This document shows, one piece after another, positions 1 to 11,085 of a DNA stretch of 64,000 bases (its first letter is position 1; every line of letters starts with the position of its first letter). Under the pieces are notes generated by a model that was not told where the DNA came from, searched no databases, and was given only the letters and a program-made list of their open reading frames with translations. The stretch spans positions 494,967,352 to 495,031,351 of the forward strand of contig CM077115.1 of assembly GCA_039619475.1 (NCBI GenBank), read 5' to 3'. Origin of the DNA: Icerya purchasi. Taxonomy: Eukaryota > Arthropoda > Insecta > Hemiptera > Monophlebidae. The position numbers and the translations under genes are program-made.

Positions 1-2336
1 ATTCAACTAATGTTACTTTTACGGTATGCATCTCGTCTTCTTTCTCGTATCGTCCGTTTCCGCGGAAGACCAATCATGCACATCGCATAATTTTATAGGG
101 ATTTTCTCTGTTGATTCCATCATTCGATAAGCCGGTTATAGTTCCGAGTTCTCTATTTTTCCTGGTTTTTTTTTCTTCTATTTTTCCTTGAATCATGATT
201 TTCTGCAATCCACCTCTCGGATGATGTGGCCAAGGAATTTTAAGAATCTTCTTTTTATTATTGGAATTAATCCATTTTCCGCCTTTATTTCCAATTCTTT
301 CAGTAACCGAGGCATTTGTTTTGCGCTTTACCCGTGAAATTATTTGCCCGGTTTCAGTTTAAACGCTTCCAATTTATGACATAATATTTCAACGTTCAAG
401 ATTTCAAGCCGTAACACACGCACACACTATTAAAAATAACTCAACTGACTTGGTGGAGACTAAAGTATCGCACATGGTTTAAAAAAAAAAAAAAAAAAAA
501 ATTGTTCACATATTTTTCTTTCTCTATGCTCATTATATTTCTTAGCATAGGTCGCGTCTATGTTTTCAGGATGAGTATTATATATTTTATTTAAACTTAA
601 GTTTTTCTTCGAGCAGCGCTGTCCGGTAAGTATGAAAACTTTGGTTACAATCGGTACATATTTTTACTCCTTTTTTTATGGTTATAATCCGTAAGTCCTA
701 TTTTGGTGAAAACCCGTCGTAAAAAAAGTTGTATATGCCACAATACGAACTTCACAGTTTCAGATTCTGTCAATGATATTCTGTTGCATTATTGTCCTTT
801 ATATTATAGATCGGGATGTAGCGCTCCGGCTATAAAACGTCAGAGGAGTAGTAGGCATGTATGGCGGAAATATTCAAAGTGTTCTTTCAGGTATTAGAAC
901 TGTACAAGAGTGTCAAGGATAGAGTTCGCATGAAATGCTTGACGGTAAAAAATTAACAACGAACGGACTACCGGTTAGTTGATTGTTTTTTGTTTGGTTT
1001 TTTCTTTTTCGTCATGCTCGGAATGAATAAGTAGATTGCAAAAATTTGGAATTAATTTCTGTCGGTTTAAATAATTCAATAAAATATTCAAATGTCCATC
1101 TAGCAGAAGCTTAATGAGACATTTATTAAACAAACCGCGCCGCCATCTTTCAATTTATCGCTTCATTTATTTATTTCTTTATCAGATGGATTGTTACCGT
1201 TCTTTCGGCGAGTGTCACATAATATATATGTGACGTATTCGAGAATTACGACGGAATTAGCCGATCGCATTTAAATTTCGACATCGTTGACAGCTTTTCA
1301 GAGTGCCGTTGAAATCATCAGAGCTGCGTCTTTTAATAATGACTTTTCACCGTGAAAGAGACAGAGCCGGAGCGCGAGCGAGAGTGTCGATTGGCCGGCT
1401 GAAACGAACGCATTTATCTGAAAAGCGACATTTTCGAAGACCTCGTGCGACTGAGAATTCAAGGAAAATCACGGTAAAAAGAAGAAAAAGGGCAAAAACG
1501 CGCACCTGCAAGCTGCTATAAGGTAACAGTGTGGTAAAGGTGAACGTGAGAAATGCTCGACTGAAATCGAACGGTGGCAGAACGTCGATTGTATACAAAT
1601 TAGTTTCAATTAACTTCATTATCATATCGGCTGCTTCGAATGGTGGTTGCCTTCTTACTGCGGCCGTAACATGTTGTAGCGGTTTTATTTTAGCTACGAG
1701 AAGGTGGTATTATAAATTTTGCATGCAACACCGATATGCGGGGTCATAAAAGTATAGGAAATTACCGGCAAAGAGGATTTCAGCGGAAAATAATAACTGC
1801 GCGAACGAACCAGTTTTAGTAAAAATAAATGCAATAATAAATTTAAAGGTGAAAGAGAGACAAAAGAAAGAGAGGCATAACACAGAAAGCAAAATCGAGT
1901 ACTGGACCGGTAAAGTGTTTCGCCTACGTTCGACAGCCGTGAGGTATACATCAAACTGACCTAACTGTCCGTGTGTGTGTGTGTGTGTTGGTGTGCGCGA
2001 GAGTCTCGGGGCTTATATGACGACAACGATCATCCGAGAGATCCAGGTTCCGATTCTATTTCATTAATTTTTCTCGCAGCCAATTTCTCTATATGCCAAA
2101 TAATAATAACAGGTAGAAAGACGACCGGATCGTCGCCGGTAACCTAACATTAAATCTTTAATGAGACTAAACCCCTCACCCTTCGGTGCTCGTGATCAAC
2201 GATCAATAGGCATTTCCGGTTTCCGTCTTTCTTACAATAAAGCTGACCCTAGCGCTGAACTGGTCCAGGAGATCTATCGTGCACCAGAAACGATAACGAC
2301 AATGGCTATGAATCTTCTTCCTACGGCTGTTTTGCC

Positions 2337-2370
<34 letters not shown>

Positions 2371-2371
2371 G

Positions 2372-2408
<37 letters not shown>

Positions 2409-3110
2409 GTAATAATAATATCAATGTTAACAGAATGGGAACACTAAATTAATCGTCAGACTATTCGGTTCGCGTAATTTATAATCAAAAAACAGCTTTA
2501 CCACCGATGCTATATTATTTTTCTGCTGTAGATAAGTGCGATATATGCCGTGCTAATTTTATTTTCTCGCTAAAAATCGATTTCGAAGAATATCGTCCGT
2601 TTGTTTCCACTTTATTCGTCCAGTCCTACCGGTTTTGATTGATTAAATTCAGCGCTCCACGGAACTAGTTCAAAAACAAAAATAAAAAGTCAAACAATTT
2701 TCCATTACAACACTCAATATCCGATTTAATTTATTTTACGTACTGCTGAAATAGAAATCTAACCGACCACGGCTCACAGATGTTCCTGTGAATTATACGA
2801 ATTAATTTATATGTACACGGTAGTTCTGTGAAACGGGCGGTTACTTTTGTCATAGCCATTATTTTTCGGTTTTTGGTGAAGAATTCTCGTTGACGGTTTT
2901 TCGAATCGCCCGACTAATAATATAAGTAAATTTCAAAAGTAATTGCGAACGTATGTACCTTTTTTCTAATACACATTTTACGCTTCGCTGCGGTTAATAA
3001 TCACAGTCTGTGCAAGGTAGCGAATTTGTGGGTCATTTATTCGCATGATACATAATTTTAAATTTGAATAAAACTGTCTAACTTTTTTTCGCGTTCCTAA
3101 CCCACAAATG
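1..3110. other. Host flank without recognisable genes
   Basis: AT-rich sequence with stop codons in all frames and only short, low-complexity open frames. It contains a poly(A) run near 481-500, a (GT)n tract at about 1971-1988 and an AAT/TAA trinucleotide tract (listed separately). I see no tRNA, rRNA or protein family here. An intron or regulatory region of a distant host gene cannot be excluded. Confidence 0.6.
2335..2426. repeat. (AAT)n/(TAA)n microsatellite
   Basis: A trinucleotide tract of about 90 bp with two TAG/AGT interruptions. The poly-Ile and poly-Tyr open frames over it are composition artefacts. Confidence 0.95.
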
Positions 3111-3310
3111 TCAGCCAACACTACCGTAGCCTAGTTGCTTAGGCAGTAGTGTTTCGATCGGGGGTAAAACCGGGTTCGAACCTCGCTCCCGCACACTGGC
3201 ACTTTTAAAAATTTCACTTACGTTGGGTTAATGTCTAATGTTTGTAGTTGAAGCGCCCAAAAAATAAAAACAAAATAAAATAAATACAAAAATAAAAAAT
3301 AAAAACAAAA
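3111..3310 (+). repeat. tRNA-derived SINE, full-length-like copy
   Basis: The head contains an A-box-like stretch (TAGCCTAGTTGCTTAGG, about 3127-3143) and a B-box (GGGTTCGAACCT, about 3172-3183), spaced as in tRNA promoters. It is followed by a unique body (around 3200-3255) and an A-rich tail of AAAATAAAAAC-type repeats. A second, 5'-truncated copy of the body and tail lies at 31509-31610, which supports a dispersed family. The exact 5' boundary is uncertain. Confidence 0.75.
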
Positions 3311-3589
3311 ATCAACTTTTGTATTATTGCGCTGCGTTCAATTGTTCTTAAATTATCGGCCTGCATTTTTTTTTTTTTTTTTTTAATATCATCATATTTT
3401 ATCGATGTGTGTTTGTATTTTTCTTATCTTTACCGTTTCTGTATTGTTATTTCGGTAAGACTTTATTTAAATGACGTCAGTTCATTTTTTTTTTTTTTTT
3501 TTCGTTCGTATTACATTATTTGTATTATTTTTAGTTCATCGATTTTCGATAATCTCTCGATTTTTCTTAGTAAATATTATATTAATAGT

Positions 3590-3780
3590 GGTTTGGTTTG
3601 TGGTGTGCTTTTTTTCTTTTTAATTTAGTTTTGGTTTGTCAGGTTTGGAGGAGGTTTTATGTTTTTTATTATCTTTTTTTTTTTTCGTTAAAATTTACAG
3701 CGAGTAGATTTTGTTAGGTTTGATTTTGTGTTTTTTTCTTTTTATTTAGATTTTTGGTGGTAGGTTTTAACGGTTGCTAA
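3590..3780 (-). repeat. Diverged dispersed repeat, inverted partner of 4600-4826
   Basis: The reverse complement of this T-rich stretch (AAAACCTACCA..., ...CAAACCTAACAAAATCTACTC..., ...CAAACCAAAACTAAATTAAA) matches phrases in the same order at about 4600-4826. It looks like two old inverted copies of one repeat. Family unknown. Confidence 0.4.
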
Positions 3781-3781
3781 A

Positions 3782-3854
3782 ATTTTAGTTCGTTCATTTT
3801 CTGCTATTTGCACTTTAAATTACGAAAAACAGCAAAAAATGAACGAACTAAAAT
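3782..3854. repeat. Perfect-looking inverted repeat / hairpin
   Basis: ATTTTAGTTCGTTCATTTT followed by CTGCT is answered about 25 nt later by AGCA-rich sequence and AAATGAACGAACTAAAAT, giving stems of about 20-24 bp. It could be the end of a small DNA-transposon remnant. No product inferred. Confidence 0.7.
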
Positions 3855-4599
3855 GTAAATAAGAACAAAAAGGGGAACGAACGGGATGAAAATTAACGAC
3901 AACATAACGTAAATAAATAAGAAGATGCTATTTAAGAAATCGAGCGCTTTTTCGAAAATTATACGCACCAGCTTGTCGATTACACTTCGTAATGTTTCAT
4001 AGCGCCATAATCATGATTTACAATTTGAAAAATATAATTATATTTCCTGCAAAACAAGTTGTGTTTCTTTTGCTGAAACATATAAAAGAATAAAATGGAA
4101 ACATATTACATCGAAATTGAAAATTTTTTTATTATTTATGATTATAGTACGACACGTCAGGCAACTCCTAAAAAAAAAAAAAAAAAAAAAAAGGATTTTT
4201 ATTGACAAAATGTGACCTAACAGGGATTAAAAGAAGTGAATTAAAAAAAAAAGGAAAAAAAAAACAAGTAAAAGTTATAGACTTGAAATAAGGAAGAATT
4301 CAGAGTTTAATATAAAAATGAATGATTTCTTCTTTCGCGTATTCACGAAAAAAAAGGTCGTACGACGTATCACAGAGCGTAATTTCGTGGGTCATATCAT
4401 AAAATTTAAAAAAAAAAAGTAAAAAATTATCGAGTAAAATAAGAAAATTAAAACGAAATAAATTGTAAATTTACAAATTATTTAACAATGAAAAAATGTA
4501 TATAATTTAATGCAACGGCTTGGAAATGAAAGAATATAACAACAGTCAAAAAGGAGACAGTAGCATATAACAGCCGTTATTTTTTATTTTTAAATTAAA
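3855..4599. other. AT-rich intergenic DNA, no gene seen
   Basis: Homopolymer-rich sequence (for example an A run at 4171-4192) with stops in all frames. No family recognised. Confidence 0.6.
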
Positions 4600-4719
4600 G
4601 AGATACCCAGTAAAACCTACCACTAAACTTATTAAACTAAAACTAAATTAAAAAGGAAAAAAAAGACAAACGACAAACCAAATCTAACAAAACATACTCA
4701 TTGTAAAGAAGAAGAAAAA

Positions 4720-4755
<36 letters not shown>

Positions 4756-4826
4756 CCTACCAGCAAACCTGTTATAAATCAAATTAAAAAGGAAAAAAAA
4801 ACAAGCCAGAAACCAAACCAATATTT
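4600..4826 (+). repeat. Diverged dispersed repeat with (AT)n insertion
   Basis: Contains AAAACCTACCA and GACAAACCAAATCTAACAAA phrases that match the reverse complement of 3590-3780. It is interrupted by an (AT)n tract at about 4729-4754 and followed by a second AACCTACCA phrase, so it may itself be a tandem duplicate. Confidence 0.4.
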
Positions 4827-4829
4827 TTT

Positions 4830-5241
4830 GTTTTTTTTTTTTTTTTTTTTTTAATTGGGCTCGTCAGCCGAGGACCTTCACCCAGAAACAATTAAGGGAA
4901 AACGAAAGTTATACAGTGAGGCGATCAGCTATCGCTAATAAGAAGGAAACAATGGAGGGGATAATAAGTGTAGAAGGAAAAGACAGGATATAACGAGCAC
5001 AAAAATGAGCAGGAAGCCCCAGCCCAAGCAAGTGGTAATATAGAGCCGAGCGCTCCACCGAAAGAGCAGAGCACTCAAAGAACACGTGGATCGGTGTCAC
5101 AAACAACCGCATCGTTTGAATGGAGAGGACAACATGGGGAAGAGGTCAACGAGAGGCGAAAGCGTGAGGAAGGTAGCAAGGAATGGTTTAAGCGCAAACG
5201 CACAATGGAGACAACAACAGAGCGAGGAAGTGAAGGAAACA
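4830..5241 (-). pseudogene. 5'-truncated LINE, ORF2 C-terminus (copy 1)
   Basis: A T run at 4830-4852 is the poly(A) tail of an element on the minus strand. Translation over two frames gives the C-terminus usual for I/Jockey-type LINE ORF2: an R-L-(x)n-H stretch, cysteines, then HVFFEC...SVERSALY, the usual Cys/His tail after RNase H. It ends in AGGTCC...GGGTGAAGG-type 3' UTR shared with the copies at 31780-32065 and 55129-56090. A frameshift near 5100 breaks the reading frame. Similarity to copy 3 stops near 5241, which I take as the 5' truncation point. Confidence 0.75.
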
Positions 5242-5975
5242 TTAAAATAATGTTTAATTGGTATAATATTTACTGAGGAAAATCGATACATTATTGATGA
5301 ACTATAAACAATACGGAAATGAACTGATGGCAATAATGTAATACGAACGAAAATAAAAAACTGAACTGACGTCTATTAAATAAATTCTTACGAAAAATAG
5401 ATTAAAATAATTAAAAAAAAAAAAAAAAAAAAAAAAAAGATGTAAATAAAAATGAACCTGAAATAAGGAGGAATTCATTGTCTTATATAAAATTAAAAAT
5501 TTGTTTTCAAAATGATTACAGTCAATATTACTCCTTTTATAAAATCGGTTACTTGTATTCGTATAAGTATAAATTGGTTATAACGACCTTTAGATCAGTG
5601 AATAATCTGGTCTTTATATCCGATATCAAATAAAATTTTATAATTTTTTTTGCCCGAAATTTATTCTGTTACTGTTATAAAACATCCGAGAAATATTTTT
5701 TACGGAATACCTTTTTACTGATTATAAAAATCGTCATTTATTTACAATCATAGCTAAATATATTTTTTCGCGAACACTCATTTTTTTTTTTTTCTATGCG
5801 AGAATGTATATTCTGATGAAAAAATAAAACTTAATACAAAACGAGAGATGAGTTTTTTTTTTGGCCCACCCTGGGCTTTGACCGAACTACTTCAATGTAT
5901 TACGGCTAGGAAATTTAATTCTGAGACGATAGGAGATGGAAAGAACAAAGGACTGAAGTAAATTTATTGCTGGAA
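5242..5975. other. Intergenic DNA, no gene seen
   Basis: AT-rich with a 25-nt A run near 5412. Only short non-conserved open frames. Confidence 0.6.
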
Positions 5976-6150
5976 AAAAGAAGGAAAAAATAAAGGAAGG
6001 AAAAAATAAAGGAAGGAAAAAATAAAGGAAGGAAAAAATAAAGGAAGGAAAAAATAAAGGAAGGAAAAAATAAAGGAAGGAAAAAATAAAGGAAGGAAAA
6101 AATAAAGGAAGCAAAAAATAAAGGAAGCAAAAAATAAAGGAAGCAAAAAA
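5976..6150. repeat. 16-bp minisatellite
   Basis: About ten tandem copies of the unit AAAAAATAAAGGAAGG. The last three units carry a G-to-C change (GGAAGC). The Phe/Leu-rich open frames on the minus strand come from this array and are not genes. Confidence 0.95.
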
Positions 6151-7473
6151 AGAGTAGAAATTACTGCGTAAAAATATTAGTAGTGCAATTTTTTTCTTTT
6201 TTTTTTTTTGGAAGAAATTTTTTTATATATGTATGATTGGTATTTTCCTAATATTTTTTGTAATGCCGTGTATCTTCATAAATGTTGTTAGATTTAAAAT
6301 GAAACATTCAATATGTTTATTAAATGACATAAGTTGAACAAAGATTTAACAATGTACCAGATGTTCTGTTTATACACTTTTTTTTTTTTTTATCGGGGCT
6401 TTTACTTTTTTTCATATTCATTTGCCAAACCTTCCAGAATTAAATTCGGAGTTATCATCTCGTTATAAGTATAATTTCCTATCAGTGTAGAAAAATTTTG
6501 CTTCCAGTAACCGATTTTTGATTGTAACCATTGTATATGTATATGAAAAATAAAGCATTTATAATTTTATGGAATTCCGTCAGTTCTAACAAAGTCGCTA
6601 TAACCGATGTCGATGTAATCCTACTTTTTCACGGTATTTTAAAATGTTTTTTTCTAAAACTATCATCAAATCTGTCAATTTATCAAAAAAAATGTAACGT
6701 GTAAACATTTTAACGAAAAAGACCTACCGTACGATTTTATACTTCGACCATTATCGTAGTTCATAATTACGAAACAGCCCTTAAATACGGCACTCGTTTT
6801 TCCGAATGAATGTTTAAATCTATATGAACAATTTTTCATTCACCAATCGTTCATTCTTTTCGGTGATGTGAAAACTTTCCCTCTAAAATAATGGACAATC
6901 GGTACAAAAAAACCACCTAGGTTAAAATGTTTTTTAATTTTTCATTCAATCAAAAATTACGCGCTTTAACCTTCTCCATTTATTTCTTCACAAAAAAAAA
7001 CAAAAAAAAAAAAACATTCGGTAAAGATTTTCAACACTATACAACAACTCGGGATATCAACATACTATTACCGCCTTACAGAGAGGATTATTAAAAATTT
7101 ATCGAAACACGACCGTCCCCGACTCCAAGAACTACCACGGTAATATGGACTTCCGAATCTTACTAATTTCCTTAAAATTATTAATTGCCATTCTAATTTT
7201 ATACCAAATTTCGATAGAGACGGGGACAGACAAATGCTAAACATCATGAGCTGTCAATTACGAGCCATACGGCAGAATTTGTTCCGTCCCGATGCTATAT
7301 CCTACTATCCCCTCTTCTAAAATTTTAAGAGATTCTTAAAATGCACTTATCACTTTCCATTCCTACTCTCTATATAGTCTTCGAAGCTTTTATCAATTAT
7401 CTATTTACATTATCGTAATAATTAACATTTCACGTCAAAAATGGAAGACAAAAATAATCGAAATGACCCGCGT
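6151..7473. other. Intergenic DNA up to the element I insertion
   Basis: No recognisable coding or RNA feature. The sequence just left of 7474 continues, after removal of element I, into the sequence right of 28603. Confidence 0.6.
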
Positions 7474-7479
7474 CCTGTT
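7474..7479. repeat. Target-site duplication of element I, left
   Basis: CCTGTT directly before the first base of the left arm. The same six bases directly follow the right arm at 28598-28603. Confidence 0.92.
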
Positions 7480-7500
7480 AGTAGTGGTAAAAGGACAGTT
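7480..7500 (+). repeat. Element I left terminus
   Basis: Starts AGTAGTGGTAAAAGGACAGT. It shares AGTAG and a following GGTAA/AA pattern with the terminus of element II (AGTAGGTAATAAATC), consistent with recognition by a related integrase. Confidence 0.8.
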
Positions 7501-8269
7501 CACGGCCAAAGGATGCCGCCACCGCTAATTAAGGCCTTCCAGAGCCGTTTCCGGAGCGTCTCGGACTGCGGAACCGCATTCCATTTGATTGTCGATCCTT
7601 TAATTACCGCACACACATGTAAATGTACGTGTTTATACGTCTGTACACACATGTAAAAATCACCATCATCATCACTTTCGCGGTAAATTCGTACGCATGC
7701 CATCGCAAGTGACCTTGTACCTGTCAATCAATTGACCGATGCATGCCTTTGCTTGTACGTAAATTACCGTTATTCGGTAGCGACTGGTTTTGGAGGATTA
7801 CGCACACACACACAATGATGTATATACGGTTACGAGCGTCTGTACACATATGTAAAATTAGTTATTATCATTATTGGATTTTGTTGTTATCAATATTATT
7901 AGTGGTCAGTCTGCAGGAATCGTGGTAAAATACAGGTTTTCGCCGTTCCGGTATTTCTAGGAATCGCGAAGATTTTCGTTCGGTCAGTTGCGTAAAACTT
8001 TTCTTTGTCCGATACATTATGTACGGGGGGGTAAGTCTCTATCTCACACATCGCAAAAGCGAAAATGCTTCTCTCATAGCGCTACACGTAAATGCTAACG
8101 CAACCGTTGAAACCGGATCTTAACATTCTTATACTTTCTATTACAGTCTATGTCATATTGTAGATGGATACACCCTACATGTACACACTAACACAAAAAC
8201 ATACTCATACTCAAAGCTCATGACTACTTTATTCAATGCGCATATGTAACCAACTATTCCTGACGGAAT
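7501..8269. other. Element I subterminal region
   Basis: Non-coding. It holds two related blocks with GTCTGTACACACATGTAAAA (7640-7659) and GTCTGTACACATATGTAAAA (7839-7858), plus an ATTCGGTA block (near 7774) that recurs near 10681. A CCGGATCTTAA block (8114-8124) recurs in inverted position in the arm near 16540 (right arm near 19548). These look like a duplicated subterminal or regulatory sequence. Mirrored at 27808-28576. Confidence 0.55.
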
Positions 8270-8316
8270 GACATTTTTCTGACGTAATATTTCCACTGCC
8301 ACAACTGATTTAAACC
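8270..8316 (+). promoter_or_regulatory. Orphan copy of the conserved upstream block
   Basis: ACATTTTTCTGACGTAATAT then TTCCACTGCCACAAC and TGATTTAAA, nearly identical to the block upstream of the 339-aa gene (10789-10835). No gene follows on this strand; the next kilobase is the MITE-bearing repeat array. It may mark a lost gene. Mirrored at 27761-27807. An open frame of 110 codons on the opposite strand covers it (see findings). Confidence 0.5.
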
Positions 8317-8583
8317 AAGTAAAAGCGCATGCATCGTTCTCACACACATGTCGATCGTTAGCGATATCGTAATTTTTTTTTAAATTAACCAAAGTATAAT
8401 ATTTAAAGCATAAAACTAACGTGAGCTCCCTATTCCCTGCTTTATACCATTCAAATGTATTTTTTAATTTTTTTATTTTTTCCATGCCTAAGCATTATAA
8501 AAATTGGTCTAAGTATATTTCTCATTTTCTACGGTTCCAAAAATTTTTTCTTTATTCTCCGATCGTTACAAAAACGTACTGAC

Positions 8584-8933
8584 TAGTGATGGGAAACTTC
8601 GAAATGTTTCATTCGAATTATTCGATTGTTCGATAACTTCGAATGCATTCGATTGTTCCACAGTTGCATTCGAAATGTTATTTCATTCGTATAATTCATT
8701 CGTATTCACATCAATCATTCGAATTAAAATCATTCGAATCAAAATCATTCGAATTAAAATCATTCGAATCAAAAATCATTCAAATCAAAATCATTCGAAT
8801 CAAAATCATTCAAATTAAAATCATTTAAATCAAAATCATTCGATTGTTTTTTTGTTTTTTTGTTTTGTTTTTTTTTTTTTGACGATTGTTGATTGTTTCG
8901 ATTGTAAAAACATTTCGAAATCGCACATCACTA
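8584..8933 (+). mobile_element. hAT-type MITE, copy A (left arm)
   Basis: Imperfect terminal inverted repeats TAGTGATGGGAAACTTCGAA and, from the right, TAGTGATGTGCGATTTCGAA. Flanking 8-mers GTACTGAC (left) and GCACTGAC (right) match at 7 of 8, as expected for an 8-bp hAT duplication with one mutation. The interior has about eight 15-bp units of the type CATTCGAATYAAAAT. No transposase. Confidence 0.85.
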
Positions 8934-9216
8934 GCACTGACAGATCACATGCTTATATCTACCATAGTGTTAGCCACCACGAAAGCGATCCATTCGATCC
9001 CGTGCACATTCTGCTCTCGATAGTTTCCCTATCGTTCATAATAATTTTTCAAAGCCTAAGTATCATAGAATTAGTGCAAGTATATTTATTATTTTTTCTC
9101 ACTTACGATTATTTTTCCGTCCGTAAGTATTATAAAATTAGTCTAAGTATATTTCTCATTTTCTACGGTTCCAAAAATTTTTCCTTATTCTCCAATCGTT
9201 ACAAAAGCGCACTGAC

Positions 9217-9525
9217 TAGTGATGGGCAACTTCGAAATGATTCATTCGAATTATTCGATTGTTCGATAACTTCGAATGCATTCGATTGTTCCACAGTTAC
9301 ATTCGAAATGTTATTTCATTCGAATAATTCATTTGTATTCACAACAATCATTCGAATTAAAATCATTCGAATCAAAATCATTTGAATCAAAATCATTTGA
9401 ATTAAAATCATTCAAATTAAAATCATTCGAATCAAATCATTCGAATGAAAATCATTTGATTGTTTTGTTTTTTTTGACGATTGTTGATTGTTTCGATTGT
9501 AAAAACATTTCGACGCACATCACTA
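9217..9525 (+). mobile_element. hAT-type MITE, copy B (left arm)
   Basis: Same family as copy A, with flanks GCACTGAC and GCACTGGC. The shared flank sequence shows it arose by the 633-bp tandem duplication rather than by a second insertion. Confidence 0.85.
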
Positions 9526-10540
9526 GCACTGGCAGATCACACGCTTATATCTACCATAGCGTTAGCTACCACAAAAGCGAACCATTCGATCCCGTGCACA
9601 CTCTGCTCTCGATAGTTTCCCTATCGTTCATAATAATTTTTCCAAGCCTAAGTATTATAGAATTAGTCTAAGTATATTTATTATTTTTTCTCACTTACGA
9701 TTACTTTTCCATCCATAAGTATTTATGTATGTTTTCCCCGGTTCTAAAAATAAATCTATCGATGTCTCGCCCCTCAACGAAAGCACACACATCATTCTCA
9801 CGCACGTGTCATTCGTTCGCGTTACCACTTTTTTTCAAAATTAGTCCAAGTATATTTTATTATTTTTCTCATTACGATTATTTTCAGTCCGTAAGTATTT
9901 CTGTATGTTTTCCGAGGTTTTAAAAATTAATCCGAACAAACATTCAGACTGTTGTGAAAGCATACTATCTATCCCTCCCGCACAGACTCTATATTACTCT
10001 ATTACGAGTTCTTCAAAAATTGATTCGAATATGTTTTTCATTTTTTTTTTTTTTTTCAATCCTAAAAATTCATTCTTTCTACCCCCGCCCCCTCACATCT
10101 AAAATTGCTGATCTTTGGTAATCTTTATTTATTTTATCGATTCTAAAAATTAATCAATGGTTCACTCGAAAGCATACCGTACATTCCCACACACATACCT
10201 TTTATCACGAATTTCCCTATTGATCATGAACTTTTTTCAGCGTTAGCCACAATAGCATATCACATTGGTCTCGCATACACACCACATGCAGTTCTATATG
10301 TCTAATTTTTATTAACGATCTTTATTTTTTTTGTACTGGTATTACTTTTTCCTACACAGTCATGTCATCATATACACTTAACATTGTCAAAAAATAATTT
10401 TAACCTTTCGAGAAAGAAAAATCTCCGATCAATAAAAAATATTTATTAACTTCACAATTATTTTTAATATTATTCGTTTCACTATAAACATATTTTTTTA
10501 TTTAATAAACTCATCCGCATCATCAATCGTTTCAAGACAT
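9526..10540. repeat. Element I subterminal degenerate repeat array
   Basis: Diverged units containing AGTATTATAGAATTAG, YCYAAGTATATTT, a T-rich stretch, a CCGRTTCTAAAAATTAATC phrase and CGAAAGC-CACAC phrases recur every 100-250 bp. Units of the same kind fill 35250-37080 of element II. Only short Phe/Ser/Ile-rich open frames occur, none conserved. Mirrored at 25537-26551. Confidence 0.6.
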
Positions 10541-10788
10541 TATTGTTTCGAACGTCAATACCTGTTTTCCAAGAATCGATAACCTCTGCAGGTATATATC
10601 TCGTCGTCACAACAACCTTTACCTGCATGACTCACATACCTTCAAGACCACTTGTACATTGCTCGCACGCTATTTACCATTATTCGGTACAAGAATATTT
10701 TTCACACTCCCTCACATATGCGCATACACTCAAAGTCCTCGATTACTTTGTTTGTATACAAATATATTCAGCTTTCTTCGACGGAACA

Positions 10789-10835
10789 ACATTTTTCTGA
10801 CGTAACATTTCCACTGCCACAACCGATTCAAAGGT
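10789..10835 (+). promoter_or_regulatory. Conserved upstream block of the 339-aa gene
   Basis: ACATTTTTCTGACGTAACAT, TTCCACTGCCACAACCGATT and CAAAGGTAG, about 250 nt before the ATG. Related blocks precede the 276-aa gene (19666-19716) and the 331-aa gene of element II (37270-37322). A second shared block, CTGTGTTCACGCATTATTAA (10917-10936), lies between this and the start codon. Probably promoter or enhancer; untested. Mirrored at 25242-25288. Confidence 0.6.
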
Positions 10836-11085
10836 AGCTAATGAGATAGACTATCGAACGGAATCATTCAAGCGGTCAGTATTAGTTTTATGTTAAACAT
10901 GTGTATTTTGTCGAATCTGTGTTCACGCATTATTAAAAAATTTACGTCAACGTTAAAGAAAATAATTTCCTATGTTTTTTCTCTTTTTTTCTCTATCATT
11001 TATTTTTGTCTTTTATCTTTCCTTTTTCTCTTTCTTTTTCTCTGTATTTTTTTAGTGAAAAGTTTGAAATACATATTATTCAATC

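Larger units (their letters stand above)
8488..9720 (+). repeat. Direct tandem duplication, period about 633 bp
   Basis: Two units (about 8488-9120 and 9121-9720) share flank, MITE and downstream sequence in the same order: TAAGYATTATAAAA, GGTTCCAAAAATTTTT, CTGACTAGTGATGGG, the MITE, GATCACAYGCTTATATCTAC, CTCGATAGTTTCCCTATCG. The MITE therefore inserted once and was then copied with its flanks. Mirrored at 26357-27589. Confidence 0.85.

Noticed and set aside
3116..3200. A genuine tRNA gene
   Set aside because: A- and B-box-like stretches are present, but no cloverleaf with a proper acceptor stem can be drawn, and the tail is that of a SINE.
5887..6146. Phe/Leu-rich open frames on the minus strand
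   Set aside because: Produced by the 16-bp minisatellite; three overlapping frames are open.
8643..9671. Open frames of 61, 177 and 131 codons rich in SFE/IIRIK repeats
   Set aside because: They translate the 15-bp units of the MITEs and the 633-bp duplication; not conserved in element II.
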